Source of the DNA: Methanobrevibacter sp. | Lineage (GTDB): Archaea; Methanobacteriota; Methanobacteria; Methanobacteriales; Methanobacteriaceae | Direction: 5' to 3' | NCBI RefSeq assembly: GCF_030539665.1 | Contig: NZ_JAUNXR010000002.1 | Span: 62,001-126,000, forward strand | DNA length: 64,000 bases | Shown: positions 37,677-46,870 of the stretch, one piece after another | How the letters are laid out: each line of letters opens with the position of its first letter | How positions within the stretch are numbered: position 1 is the first letter of the stretch | Notes under the pieces: model-generated | What the model saw: the letters and a program-made list of their open reading frames with translations, nothing else | What the model was told of the DNA's origin: nothing | Database searches by the model: none | Translations under genes and position numbers: made by a program

Positions 37677-38243
37677 TCACCTAATCTTTTTAATAATGTT
37701 AGCCACATTTTCTCCAAATAACTTAATGGTATTTATTCCTTCTTCATCTTCCATTGCAGTTCCTTCAGGGCCTGCAAACACCATATTCCAATATGTACTT
37801 CCTGCAATAATCATATTGTTAATTGGGAAAAACATAGTCATTTCCTGAAGTGTTAAAGTTTGTCCTCCTCGTCTTGCAACAGCGATTGGGCCTCCAACCA
37901 TCCAATCAAGGAACTTGTCATTTCCACGTGAGACCTTACCGATTCTTTGAAGGGCAGCCATAATGTCTCCCCTTGCAGTTCCGAAATATACAGGTGCAGC
38001 TGGAATGAAACCGTCAGCTTCCCTTATTTTTTCAATAATCTCGTTTAAACCATCGTCAATGACACATTTGCCAGTTCCAACACATCCGTTGCATGCAATA
38101 CAAGACTGGATATTTTTACCTCTTAATTGAATTACTTCAGCTTCAACACCGTTTTTTTCAATCTCTTCAGCACATATCTCCAACACATCTTGAGTATTAC
38201 TGTTAAGACGTGGACTTCCATTTAATAAAATAACTTTTGACAT
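37677..38243 (-). CDS. Iron-sulfur flavoprotein (Isf/NADPH:FMN reductase family)
   Basis: A 188-aa FMN-binding flavodoxin-like protein with the compact cluster motif Cys48-x2-Cys51-x2-Cys54-x5-Cys60, which defines Isf proteins of anaerobic archaea. The FMN loop is NGSPRLNSNT (residues 8-17) and the second FMN segment is APVYFGTARGD. Isf relays electrons from ferredoxin and may remove O2 or peroxide. It is translationally close to the NifX-like gene (4-bp gap), and they may form a redox operon. Confidence 0.88.
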   Translation of the reverse strand: MSKVILLNGSPRLNSNTQDVLEICAEEIEKNGVEAEVIQLRGKNIQSCIACNGCVGTGKCVIDDGLNEIIEKIREADGFIPAAPVYFGTARGDIMAALQRIGKVSRGNDKFLDWMVGGPIAVARRGGQTLTLQEMTMFFPINNMIIAGSTYWNMVFAGPEGTAMEDEEGINTIKLFGENVANIIKKIR

Positions 38244-38287
38244 TTATATCGACCTAGTAAATATTTATTTTTAATATAAAATAAATT

Positions 38288-38659
38288 TTATTCAACAATT
38301 TTGAAGTTGCTGCAAGTCAATACATAATCATAGAATGGTGGATTAATAGCTAAACCAAAGAAATGGTTGTCTTTAAAGTGTGATGTTAAAATATCAGCAC
38401 CTGTAGCTATTTCAACGTCAAAATCCTCTTCATTTTTGAGGCTGTTCAATGTATATGTTATGTATCTGTAATCACTGAATACTGGAATCAAGTATTGTGA
38501 CTGGGAGAAATATAGATTAAAAGCCCCTTCATTGCTCACTATCATGTACAATTCATCGTCAAATACAGCGTGGTCAATCTGGTATATAAGTTCGTCAGAT
38601 TCGTTAAATGCAAATTGGTCTAATAGAAATCCTATATTATTCCTTTTTAATTGCTCCAT
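38288..38659 (-). CDS. Hypothetical protein
   Basis: A 123-aa acidic soluble protein, starting MEQLKRNNIGFLL (ATG at 38659 with GGTGAT). It is rich in aromatic residues, with no membrane helix and no catalytic motif I can name. It sits 44 bp upstream of the Isf-like gene and is probably in the same transcript. No family recognised. Confidence 0.65.
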   Translation of the reverse strand: MEQLKRNNIGFLLDQFAFNESDELIYQIDHAVFDDELYMIVSNEGAFNLYFSQSQYLIPVFSDYRYITYTLNSLKNEEDFDVEIATGADILTSHFKDNHFFGLAINPPFYDYVLTCSNFKIVE

Positions 38660-38714
38660 ATCTATCACCTGAATTTGTTTAATCTGTCATTATAAATAAA
38701 CTTTACTATTGTTC

Positions 38715-39146
38715 ATGCAGAAAAAACATAAACTTTTAAATAAAATTCAACAAATTAAACTCATGAATGAAAAACAGTTAAAATATATTGCAGTTGGCCT
38801 ATATTCCGCAATTGTCATAATATTCGTTTTGGGAATAATAACTGCAGACATCTATCTTTTCGTTGCATCAACAGCTCTTCTTATTTTGAGCATGCCGATA
38901 GTTCTGAAAAATCCTGATGTAATTGCAATTCCTAAAAAGCTTCATATAGGATCTGAAGTTGCATTTGAAAAAACTTTTTACATATCAAACATAATCCTAT
39001 TTTATGCTTCAATAGCCATCATCACATTAAGGAACACCTTCCCAAAATATGCAATAACAGGATATGTCCTTTTGATTGTTATTGCCATGAACTGCATTAT
39101 CTTTAAAGTGATTCAAAAAAATATAGAAAAAAAGTATATTGGATAG
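38715..39146 (+). CDS. Small membrane protein, unknown function
   Basis: A 143-aa protein with about four hydrophobic segments (near residues 22-43, 45-63, 88-108, 112-133) and a basic N terminus. The ATG at 38715 lies 24 bp after a TATAAATA box (38691-38698), which implies a leaderless mRNA. An alternative is the ATG at 38763. No known family. Confidence 0.6.
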   Translation: MQKKHKLLNKIQQIKLMNEKQLKYIAVGLYSAIVIIFVLGIITADIYLFVASTALLILSMPIVLKNPDVIAIPKKLHIGSEVAFEKTFYISNIILFYASIAIITLRNTFPKYAITGYVLLIVIAMNCIIFKVIQKNIEKKYIG

Positions 39147-39163
39147 CTATTTGATGAAAATAG

Positions 39164-39907
39164 CTATACTTCTGCACCATCAAGTGCATGGCGACATTCG
39201 CAGTCGGTGTCTTCCAAGTTTTTAATTGTTTCAAATATCAAATCAACTAGTTCTCCTTTTTTTACTTCCATTATTTCGAAAACTTCGTCAATTGTTAATT
39301 TTTCATCAGAGATTCCTGCAGCAAAGTTGGATACTATGCAGATTGAACTGTAGCATATTTCACGTTCACGTGCAAGAACAACTTCTGGAACTCCAGTCAT
39401 TCCTACAATGTCTCCTCCGAGAATTTTGAACATTTTGATTTCGGCAGGAGTTTCAAATCTTGGCCCTTCGGTACATACGTAGGTTCCTCCGCTGATTACA
39501 TCCCCAACATCAGATATTACTTCGTTTAAGGTTTTGCAGTATGGTTCTGTGACGTCAACGTGAACAACCTTATCGTTGAAGAATGTCTTGTCCCTTGCAT
39601 GTGTGAAATCCAGGAAATCGTTTGGAAGTACGAATGATCCCGGAGGCATTTCCAAGTTAAGTGACCCTACAGTGTTGGTAGCTATAACCTGAGTCACTCC
39701 CAACTTGCTTAATGCATCAATATTAGCCTTGTAGTTTATTTTATGTGGAGGAATGCTATGATTTCCAGAGTGTCTTGGTATGAAAGCAACCCTTTTGCCG
39801 GCAATGTTAAGAAGTGAAACATTTACATCTCCGATTCTTTTATCTTCAACGGAATCTGCCCTTTCGGCAATTTCGTAAACTCCACTTCCCCCGATTATTC
39901 CAATCAT
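39164..39907 (-). CDS. mtnP: S-methyl-5'-thioinosine/thioadenosine phosphorylase
   Basis: A 247-aa purine nucleoside phosphorylase of the MTAP class. It recycles the by-product of polyamine synthesis and radical SAM chemistry; in methanogens the substrate is often methylthioinosine. It has the phosphate-binding IIGGSGVYEI (residues 3-12), RHSGNHSIPPHKINYKAN, the base-binding CTEGPRFETPAE and GMTGVPEVVLA. I chose ATG 39907 with AAGGATGAT; longer starts extend into rtcB. It follows rtcB by 4 bp. Confidence 0.92.
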   Translation of the reverse strand: MIGIIGGSGVYEIAERADSVEDKRIGDVNVSLLNIAGKRVAFIPRHSGNHSIPPHKINYKANIDALSKLGVTQVIATNTVGSLNLEMPPGSFVLPNDFLDFTHARDKTFFNDKVVHVDVTEPYCKTLNEVISDVGDVISGGTYVCTEGPRFETPAEIKMFKILGGDIVGMTGVPEVVLAREREICYSSICIVSNFAAGISDEKLTIDEVFEIMEVKKGELVDLIFETIKNLEDTDCECRHALDGAEV

Positions 39908-39911
39908 ATTA

Positions 39912-41360
39912 TCATCCTTTTGTAACTGCAAGAGGAGAAACTTTTGCAACCAGTCTTGCTATTCCAACAGCATCGGATATTTTTACAACTGTATCAACAT
40001 CCTTGTAAGCTCCAGGAGCCTCTTCTGCAATAACGTTTTTTGTAGTTGCCTTAATCTTGATTCCTTTTTCATCCAATGTTTCTTCAATTTCTTCAGCTGT
40101 AAAGTCTTTTTTAGCCTGTGATCTTGACAAGACCCTTCCTGCACCGTGGGCTGTTGAACCGAATGTTTCCTCCATTGCTATTTCTGTTCCTTTCAATATG
40201 TATGAGGAGGTTCCCATGGTTCCCGGAATCAATACAGGCTGGCCTATTTCACGGTATTTTAATGGAATCTCTTCACGTCCAGGACCGAATGCACGTGTAG
40301 CGCCTTTCCTGTGAACCAGAAGGTCTGATTTTACTCCTTTATAGCTGTGAGTTTCTTTTTTAGCGATATTGTGAGCAACATCATATACTACGCCCATGTC
40401 CATGTCCTCTGCAGATTTGCCTAGAACTTCCTCAAAGGATTCCCTGATCCAGTGAGTCATCATTTGACGATTTGCCCATGCATAGTTAGCGGCTGCAAAC
40501 ATTGCCTTCAGGTAGTTTTGAGCCTCTTTACTGTTAAGGGGTGCACATGCCAATTGCCTGTCCGGAAGGTCCAGTTTTAATTCCTTGTAAGCCTTATCCA
40601 TTATTCTCAAGTAGTCTGAACATACCTGATGACCGCAACCTCTGGAACCACTGTGAATCATTATTGTAATCATTCCCTTTTTGAGGCCGAATGCTTCGGC
40701 AGCTTCCTCGTCATAAATCTCGTCAACTACCTGGATTTCTAAAAAGTGATTTCCTGAACCGAGTGATCCCAATTGTGGAATTCCTCTTTTTTTAGCTTTT
40801 TCAGATACCAAACTGCTGTCCGCTTCCTTGATACGGCCGTTCTCTTCCAAATATTCCAAGTCTTCTTCCCAGCCATATCCATTTTTAACAGCCCATTCAG
40901 CACCATAATCAAGAACATCGTCGATTTCGTTTTCTTTAAGTCTTATTTTTCCTTTACTGCCTACACCAGAAGGTATGTTTTTGAATAAAACTTCCACAAG
41001 CTCATCGAGTTTGTCTTCAATATCTTCTTTTGTTAAATTGGTTCTGATTAATCTTACACCGCAATTAATGTCAAAACCAACACCCCCTGGAGATACAATC
41101 CCATTTCTTTCGCTGAAAGCTGCTACTCCTCCAATTGGAAACCCGTATCCAAAATGAATATCTGGCAATCCAATTGCAAACCTTTGAATTCCCGGAAGAT
41201 GTGTTATGTTTGCAATCTGTTCAAGTGCGCTGTCTTCCAAGGCCTCAAAACTTTCATCATCAAGATATAATTTTCCGCTAGCCCTCATCTTCTTGTCATA
41301 GCTACCTGGAATCTTATAGGTATATTCCCCAACTTTAGTTACTACATCTCTAATACTCAT
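39912..41360 (-). CDS. rtcB: RNA-splicing ligase RtcB
   Basis: GTP-dependent ligase joining 2',3'-cyclic phosphate to 5'-OH RNA ends in tRNA splicing and repair. The 482-aa protein has the metal-ligand motifs [19 protein letters not shown] and [12 protein letters not shown], and the GTP-binding His/Lys region AHGAGR. No intein is present. It is co-directional with archease, with one membrane gene between. A tandem repeat sits upstream (41377-41415), and GTGAT precedes the ATG. Confidence 0.96.
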   Translation of the reverse strand: MSIRDVVTKVGEYTYKIPGSYDKKMRASGKLYLDDESFEALEDSALEQIANITHLPGIQRFAIGLPDIHFGYGFPIGGVAAFSERNGIVSPGGVGFDINCGVRLIRTNLTKEDIEDKLDELVEVLFKNIPSGVGSKGKIRLKENEIDDVLDYGAEWAVKNGYGWEEDLEYLEENGRIKEADSSLVSEKAKKRGIPQLGSLGSGNHFLEIQVVDEIYDEEAAEAFGLKKGMITIMIHSGSRGCGHQVCSDYLRIMDKAYKELKLDLPDRQLACAPLNSKEAQNYLKAMFAAANYAWANRQMMTHWIRESFEEVLGKSAEDMDMGVVYDVAHNIAKKETHSYKGVKSDLLVHRKGATRAFGPGREEIPLKYREIGQPVLIPGTMGTSSYILKGTEIAMEETFGSTAHGAGRVLSRSQAKKDFTAEEIEETLDEKGIKIKATTKNVIAEEAPGAYKDVDTVVKISDAVGIARLVAKVSPLAVTKG

Positions 41361-41376
41361 AAAATCACAACAGTTA

Positions 41377-41415
41377 ATTAAATACTTTAGATAACATTAA
41401 ATAACTTTAGATAAC
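41377..41415. repeat. Two tandem 19-20-bp repeats upstream of rtcB
   Basis: ATTAAATACTTTAGATAAC (41377-41395) and the same with one extra A (41396-41415), then a partial third ATTAAATAA. It begins 17 bp before the rtcB start codon on its upstream side and covers the likely TATA/BRE position (TATTTAAT on the minus strand). Confidence 0.7.
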
Positions 41416-41463
41416 ATTAAATAAATAATTTTGTTAAAGTTACAAAAAGAAAAAAAGATAGGT

Positions 41464-41787
41464 TTAGTTTCTGAATAAATCCAAAATACCAGCTATCAAA
41501 ATTAGGATAGCTCCGATTAATCCAAAAACAGAGGATCCCAATATAACTAAAATAGATGATATTATCAAGGCTACGCCAGCTATCTGTGAGTTTTTAAATG
41601 AAACCCATCCAAATATTATGGCTAAAACTGATCCAACCAATGAAACAGTCCCCAAACTTAATGTCAATGGTGTTGTAAAACTTCCGATAAAAAGAACAAA
41701 AGCGCTAGCCACAAAAGCAATGAATCCACCGATTGTTGCTATTGACGCTTCCAAACCCCTATAAACTCTTTTTCTATAGTACATCAT
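41464..41787 (-). CDS. Small DUF4064-like membrane protein
   Basis: A 107-aa protein with about four hydrophobic segments separated by short loops, beginning MMYYRKRVYRGLEAS. The glycine-rich helices, including LGSSVFGLIGAILILIAGILDLF, recall DUF4064. The SD GGAGATGA precedes the ATG. It lies between archease and rtcB on the same strand, with no evident link. Confidence 0.65.
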   Translation of the reverse strand: MMYYRKRVYRGLEASIATIGGFIAFVASAFVLFIGSFTTPLTLSLGTVSLVGSVLAIIFGWVSFKNSQIAGVALIISSILVILGSSVFGLIGAILILIAGILDLFRN

Positions 41788-41835
41788 TTCATCTCCTTTT
41801 TACTTACTTAGTATCCTCTAATTAAATAAATGTTT

Positions 41836-42273
41836 CTATAAGTCAAGTATTGCTTTTGTTTTATGGATTCCATCCTCTTCATGCACATCCATCAGATGAA
41901 AGGTGACCGCCTTCACTTCACATCCCCTTTCATGAATTTCCCAGTTGATCTCCTCGCCCCTTACTGTTGCATCTAATATGTATTCGTCCTTTTCCTTTGA
42001 TATTTCAACATCGAAATCTGAAAAGAGCATGAATTCAACTTCATGTAAAAACAGGAGCTCTTCAAGAAAATCATAAAGTAAAGATACTTCGTCTTCTGAG
42101 CTTATTGTAAACTGTAATTCTTTTGATTTTGATATGTTGTCAGTATTTGAAATTACATTAAACATGGCCAAACCTGAATTTTCAAAACTTTCTTCCATGG
42201 TTTTTCCATAAGCTACAAATCCAACGTCGGCAGTTACATCAAAAAATTCGAAGGGTTTTTCAATATTTTCCAT
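41836..42273 (-). CDS. Archease (RtcB activator)
   Basis: Archease promotes RtcB guanylylation and turnover. The 145-aa protein has the family elements FFDVTADVGFVAYG (about 9-22), the central SSEDEVSLLYDFLEELLFL, and a C-terminal region that positions metal-binding Asp residues, ending in AILDL. The usual DHTAD motif reads DVTAD here, so the His is replaced by Val. The start (42273) has GGTGA. It is upstream of rtcB on the same strand, with the DUF4064 gene between. Confidence 0.9.
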   Translation of the reverse strand: MENIEKPFEFFDVTADVGFVAYGKTMEESFENSGLAMFNVISNTDNISKSKELQFTISSEDEVSLLYDFLEELLFLHEVEFMLFSDFDVEISKEKDEYILDATVRGEEINWEIHERGCEVKAVTFHLMDVHEEDGIHKTKAILDL

Positions 42274-42365
42274 GATTTTCACCAAAAATATTACTTTTCA
42301 AATGGGGTCTTTCTCTTTCTTTATATTATATTTTTTTACAATATTAAATTAGCGATGTGATAAAA

Positions 42366-42545
42366 ATGATGAAAAATTACGATACAACAATAAAAGCAGA
42401 TTTGAGGAAAAAAAATACATTTGACGACAGCATAAGATTTAGCTCAATTGACATTCAAGCTTGCATGGTAATATTTGCAGTTGCAGCAATATTACTTTTA
42501 TCAGTAATCTCTGTTGTAATGGCTCCAAATCCTTATTTTATTTAA
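42366..42545 (+). CDS. Small single-pass membrane protein
   Basis: A 59-aa ORF with a charged N-terminal half and one membrane helix (about residues 33-54, IQACMVIFAVAAILLLSVISVV), preceded by GTGAT. The coding pattern and ribosome binding site are plausible. The gap after it (42546-42685) holds a 7-bp inverted repeat (42568-42574 with 42598-42604). No family known. Confidence 0.5.
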   Translation: MMKNYDTTIKADLRKKNTFDDSIRFSSIDIQACMVIFAVAAILLLSVISVVMAPNPYFI

Positions 42546-42685
42546 AGATTCTACCAAACCCTGAGCCGAACATTACTGCAAATAAACCATGCAAAATAAT
42601 GTTCATACAACAGAATTAAATATGAAGGAAAAAGAAGCCAACACAATCCAGCAATAGTATTAATATCCCTTTAAATCTTTTTCCT

Positions 42686-43804
42686 TTATAATTTAATACA
42701 ATCTATTTCTTTCGGATTAAACCTAAGGATTATTTCACGGGAATTTCCCCTGACGCCCTTACCAGTAAATTTAGTATCAATCAATCTTAAGAATTCTAAT
42801 TTTTCCAAAGTCCTGTTGAAAGTGGCATAGCTAACATTTTCTTGTTTTTTAAATAGTTCAGAGAGATCACCAGCTGTTAAAATCTCATCACTATCCATTA
42901 TGAACTTAAGCAAAGTCTTTTCAACATCTGAAAGGGACTTGATTGTTTCAATTAGGTTAACTGGAACCAATGATTCAATAGCCTTATCCAAATGCTCCCG
43001 AGTGATTTGTTTTGCGGCATCGGCCTCTGCAATGTTTCCAACTGATTTTAAAAGATTGATACCGATTCTCAAGTCACCACTTTCGAATGTGTACTGTGCA
43101 ATCTGCTCCAGAATGTCATCATCCATAACATTTGCAAAAAATCCTGCATTTACACGATCGCGGAGAATTGATTCTATTTCACTATAGGAATATGGCTGGA
43201 AAGTAATGTCTTGAGGAATGAAAACTGAATTTACGTTTTTGTCAAGTGCAAATCTCATTTCCAGGTCAGACAATATTGCAAAAACACCTACCTTAACACC
43301 AGGATACTCTTCATAAGCCCTTAACAAATCATAGAATACCTTGTTAGCATTCTTACTTTGGAATAAATAATTCACATCATCCAAAGCCACTATTAAAGCT
43401 TTTCCTTCCTTTTGAAGATACTGCATGACCTGACCATAGATTCTAGAAAAAGGAACTCCTGTCTCCGGAGGCAAATGGCCAAAAATCTTTTTATAGATTT
43501 GTGAAAATATTCCAAAACGAGTTGTATGCAACTGGCAGTTAATGTAAACGCATATTACCTTTTCAGTGTTTTTTTCAACCAACTCGAATACCTTTCTCAT
43601 AGCTGTTGTTTTTCCAGTTGCACAAGACCCTAAAACCACAGAATTTGATGGTTTTCCCCCACCGATAGCTGGCCTAATTGCCATTGCCATAGCTTCCATC
43701 TGTGTATCCCTATAATTATAGTTAGGAGGCATATAATCAGGGTCAAAAGCATTGATATTGGAAAATAAGCTTTCGTCATGCATTAAAATATCTTCAATTC
43801 CCAT
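42686..43804 (-). CDS. Orc1/Cdc6 replication initiator
   Basis: AAA+ origin-binding protein. The 372-aa product has Walker A GSCATGKT (residues 59-66), Walker B ALDD (140-143), and a C-terminal winged helix (about 285-370) that contacts origin DNA. The divergent N terminus and weak core suggest the second Cdc6 of Methanobacteriales, rather than the one next to the origin. No ORB-like cluster or long intergenic origin flanks it here: the upstream gap is only 99 bp. Confidence 0.9.
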   Translation of the reverse strand: MGIEDILMHDESLFSNINAFDPDYMPPNYNYRDTQMEAMAMAIRPAIGGGKPSNSVVLGSCATGKTTAMRKVFELVEKNTEKVICVYINCQLHTTRFGIFSQIYKKIFGHLPPETGVPFSRIYGQVMQYLQKEGKALIVALDDVNYLFQSKNANKVFYDLLRAYEEYPGVKVGVFAILSDLEMRFALDKNVNSVFIPQDITFQPYSYSEIESILRDRVNAGFFANVMDDDILEQIAQYTFESGDLRIGINLLKSVGNIAEADAAKQITREHLDKAIESLVPVNLIETIKSLSDVEKTLLKFIMDSDEILTAGDLSELFKKQENVSYATFNRTLEKLEFLRLIDTKFTGKGVRGNSREIILRFNPKEIDCIKL

Positions 43805-43903
43805 GATTGAATATTATATTAAAACTAGTATAAAAATAATGTTATTTTTAAACGGACAATATAACAAAAAGGCCTTAAAATTGCTTAAAAAATAAAAAAA
43901 GAG

Positions 43904-44626
43904 TTATAAAAATAAAATATCAACATTTGTGTTTTCACTGACCCAATTTGTTAATTTTTCTGCATATTCCAACTTTTTCTTTTTGATATCATCAGCTTCC
44001 TGCAAAAACTTTTCATTGTCTGGTCTTGAATACTGGGTTACAATATCTCCAAAGTCCATTCCAGCCAACAATACCTCCTGTGCACCTAATGCAACAGCCA
44101 GGAAAATTGCCCTATCCCCATCTGTAAATCCTCCAAAATTATAAAGATTTCCATGAGGCTTTGACTGGGTTGTTCCCAAAACATTATCAAAATAAGGAGT
44201 GTAATCTATAATGTTATCCAGATTGTTTCCATGAGCATGGATGACAACAGCGGAATCCCTTGTATTTGCAAGCAGGATATCATCCAGCTTCCCATCCAAA
44301 TCTGTGACAACGATATCTGGAATTATCCTCTCCTCGATTAATGCGGTGGTGGCGCCGTCAGCAGCTATTAGAACATAGTCATTAAGATCATAGTCATTTT
44401 TAAGTTCGATTATATTGTTTTTTAATGAAGGTCCAGCTCCAAAAACTATGCATTTGTCTATTTTTCTATTGTTTGTTACTTTTAAATACAAATCATCCAA
44501 TGTAAGAGGATTCTGTTTAAATAATATCTCATCCAATTGTTTTGCACAGTATTCGTCATCTTCCTGTGAAAATCCGAAATCATCTAGAATATCATTATAC
44601 CATCTTTGCCAAAGACCGAATTCCAT
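43904..44626 (-). CDS. mptE: 6-hydroxymethylpterin diphosphokinase, MptE type
   Basis: Archaeal enzyme adding pyrophosphate to 6-hydroxymethyl-7,8-dihydropterin on the way to tetrahydromethanopterin. The 240-aa protein has VFGAGPSLKNNI (about 60-71), AADGATTALIE, PDIVVTDLDG and the C-terminal GMDFGD, as in the DUF115/MptE family. I chose the ATG at 44626 with GGTG upstream. It is transcribed alone; the gap upstream holds a pseudogene fragment. Confidence 0.88.
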   Translation of the reverse strand: MEFGLWQRWYNDILDDFGFSQEDDEYCAKQLDEILFKQNPLTLDDLYLKVTNNRKIDKCIVFGAGPSLKNNIIELKNDYDLNDYVLIAADGATTALIEERIIPDIVVTDLDGKLDDILLANTRDSAVVIHAHGNNLDNIIDYTPYFDNVLGTTQSKPHGNLYNFGGFTDGDRAIFLAVALGAQEVLLAGMDFGDIVTQYSRPDNEKFLQEADDIKKKKLEYAEKLTNWVSENTNVDILFL

Positions 44627-44710
44627 AATTAACACCTTGATTAACTAATTTGTAATGCATTTGTTTTAAATATAATTGGAATTTTGGAATTGAAAATGAT
44701 AATAATGACT

Positions 44711-44872
44711 TCAAATTGTTTTCTTCAATTCCATAATCTCCTTCCTAGTTAATTCTGTGCACTTAATAATAATATCCAAATCAACATTCTCAACCAACAG
44801 GTTTTTTGCCACTTCTTTCCTACCTTCTTGTTTTGCAAAATTAACCACATAATCTCTAGAAACAAATTCCAT
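44711..44872 (-). pseudogene. Truncated copy of the Rpn-like nuclease C terminus
   Basis: A 53-codon open frame whose product is about 80 percent identical by eye to the last 60 residues of the protein at 45162-46061: it starts MEFVSRDYVVNFAK and ends KEIMELKKTI, missing an EGKKEGF repeat unit. About 245 N-terminal codons are absent. It is probably a remnant of a tandem duplication. Confidence 0.75.
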
Positions 44873-45006
44873 ACCCAATCACCAAAATATTTTAAATTAA
44901 AAATTCGTAATCAACATCAATTTTAAACAATGCTTTTGTAGCTCAAATAACAATATAATTTTACACCATATTTATATATTATGCATTTTATGACTTATTT
45001 TTAAAA

Positions 45007-45094
45007 ATAAAATAATATTATTCGAAATAATAAAATTTAAAGCATTTAGAAAAATTTATTCCAAAAAATAAAATTGATACTGATTTTAAAAATT
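45007..45094. repeat. Direct repeat L (88 bp), left of Rpn-like gene
   Basis: About 88 bp nearly matching 46112-46200. The core AAATTTAAAGCATTTAGAAA is identical in both. It is upstream of the truncated copy in transcription direction. Confidence 0.7.
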
Positions 45095-45161
45095 GCAGTC
45101 AAATAAAAGTAAGTAAAAAAACATTATAAAAAAAATAAAAAATAGTAATGAAAACTATCAA

Positions 45162-46061
45162 TTAAATAGTTTTCTTCAATTCCATAATCTCATTCTTAGT
45201 TAATCCAGTGCAATTAATAATAGTATTCAAATCAACATTCTCAACCAACAGGTTTTTTGCAACTTCTTCAAACCCTTCTTTCTTACCTTCTTTTCTACCT
45301 TCGTTTTTTGCAAAATTAATCACGTAATCTCTAGAAACCAATTCCATGTCAAATCCCTCTAATATTTCCTCACATTCATCCTCATCAAATGTATTTTCAC
45401 ATTCAAATACCGTACGCATCATTAAATTATCCAAAAGATATTGATTGCTAACAAGATTGTCCCTATGGATGTTATTTATAATAGCTATAAAATCCTCAAA
45501 TATTTCCCGTTTTTCACGGCTGAATTTCGCATCAAATCCTATAGATAAAAATATTATATCTAATCTATTTATATTTTCATTATTCTTCAGCTTGTTTTTA
45601 ATTATCTCCAGTTGCTCTTCACCGTCAATGGAGTAATATGGCTTTACATTTATTTTTATTTTGCTTCCCAAACCGTAGTCAACCACATCCACTCTCTTTT
45701 CAGATTCTGAAATAGTAAATGAAATCGCCTTTATAGGCTCCTCATGTATTTCACCAATAGCTGCAACATACAATGCATGCTTTCGCAATGCCTTTTTTGA
45801 AGGTTTGGTGCTTTCAAATTCAATGCTATACAACAGATTGTTTTCAAAGCTGATTCCAACCCTGTCGGCAACCATAGCTCCCCTAACAAGATCAGTCAGT
45901 TCGGATTCTATGAATTTGTCAATCCTTTCGTCTTCACCCATGATCTCCAAGATTGCGTTGATGTCCTCCTCGCAAAAACCCTTCTGATGGTTGTCACGAA
46001 AATGATATCTGTCAAAGCCGTCAGAATTCATGATATTTCTAAGTTGATCAAAGACCTTCAT
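45162..46061 (-). CDS. Rpn-like PD-(D/E)XK nuclease family protein
   Basis: A 299-aa protein. Its C terminus has the charged repeat EGRKEGKKEGFEEVAKNLL followed by LTKNEIMELKK, which is the hallmark tail of Rpn/recombination-promoting nuclease and PD-(D/E)XK transposase-like proteins. The middle has DRVGISFENNLLYSIEFEST (split, about 72-91), a possible nuclease core with Asp and Glu. Rpn-family proteins cut DNA and act in recombination or phage defence. The gene is flanked by 88-bp direct repeats. Confidence 0.7.
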   Translation of the reverse strand: MKVFDQLRNIMNSDGFDRYHFRDNHQKGFCEEDINAILEIMGEDERIDKFIESELTDLVRGAMVADRVGISFENNLLYSIEFESTKPSKKALRKHALYVAAIGEIHEEPIKAISFTISESEKRVDVVDYGLGSKIKINVKPYYSIDGEEQLEIIKNKLKNNENINRLDIIFLSIGFDAKFSREKREIFEDFIAIINNIHRDNLVSNQYLLDNLMMRTVFECENTFDEDECEEILEGFDMELVSRDYVINFAKNEGRKEGKKEGFEEVAKNLLVENVDLNTIINCTGLTKNEIMELKKTI

Positions 46062-46111
46062 GAGGTAATATATAATTTAAACTATTATTTAAACTTAATT
46101 TTTGAAATAAA

Positions 46112-46200
46112 GCAATATTATTTGAAATAATAAAATTTAAAGCATTTAGAAAAATTTATTTAAAATAATAAAATTGTTGAGGGCTTTGAAAATTGCATTG
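46112..46200. repeat. Direct repeat R (89 bp), right of Rpn-like gene
   Basis: Matches 45007-45094 with a few substitutions and small indels. It lies about 50 bp before the Rpn-like start codon, so it includes that gene's upstream region. Confidence 0.7.
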
Positions 46201-46222
46201 GACTGAAACTAAAAATAGCCAG

Positions 46223-46867
46223 CTACATCTGTTTCAAGTCCACTGTTCTGCCTGTCAACAACTTAAATCCTTTGACAATGTATTTCAATGTTGTTCCAAT
46301 AAGGATAGCTGCCAATACCGTTCCAATGCCAACACTTGCAAAGAAATTTCCTATGAAAAATCCGCACATCAAGAATGAGATCACAACCATTGAGGAGTCG
46401 AACAAAACCTTGACTTTGGGAAATGGCTGGTTTGAGACGATTGCAACAGCCTGCATAACACCTTCCCCTGCCAGCTGCACTATGTCGGGAGGAAGATACA
46501 GGAAGATTCCAAAGGCCACAATTACGATACTGATAGCTAAAAATACGAATGATCCTACAATTCCGAAATCGGGTATGAAACCTACAAGATAAACTGCAAT
46601 GTTTGTAAACCATCCGAAAATCACACCTGCAACTATCTGAAGCAGGAATTTAGCTTGAAAATCCTTTCTTAGAAGCAGAAATTCAATAAAAACCAAGATT
46701 ATATGGAATCCTATTGTAGCTGTACCTACGTCAATTCCCCAGATAAGTGAAATTGAGTAAGGAATTGAGCTGATTGGAGAAGATCCCAGATTTGATTTAA
46801 ATGAAAATGCTACCCCAATAGTCATTAAAAATAAACCTGTTAAATATAATGGTATCCTTTTGTACAT
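46223..46867 (-). CDS. YczE/YitT-type membrane protein, copy 2
   Basis: A 214-aa integral membrane protein with about five segments. It begins MYKRIPLYLTGLFLMTIGVAFS and has SNLGSSPISSIPYSISLIWG and VAIVSNQPFPKVKVLFD, the same frame of motifs as its upstream neighbour, from which it is separated by 3 bp. The family is of unknown function. It is a tandem duplicate. Confidence 0.75.
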   Translation of the reverse strand: MYKRIPLYLTGLFLMTIGVAFSFKSNLGSSPISSIPYSISLIWGIDVGTATIGFHIILVFIEFLLLRKDFQAKFLLQIVAGVIFGWFTNIAVYLVGFIPDFGIVGSFVFLAISIVIVAFGIFLYLPPDIVQLAGEGVMQAVAIVSNQPFPKVKVLFDSSMVVISFLMCGFFIGNFFASVGIGTVLAAILIGTTLKYIVKGFKLLTGRTVDLKQM

Positions 46868-46870
46868 AAT

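Noticed and set aside
43805-43903. A replication origin beside the Orc1/Cdc6 gene
   Set aside because: Only 99 bp upstream of the gene, with no repeated origin-box motif or long AT-rich element seen.
46193-46378. A 61-aa plus-strand frame overlapping the YczE-like gene
   Set aside because: Antisense to a conserved membrane gene, Cys/Ser-rich, no start signal.
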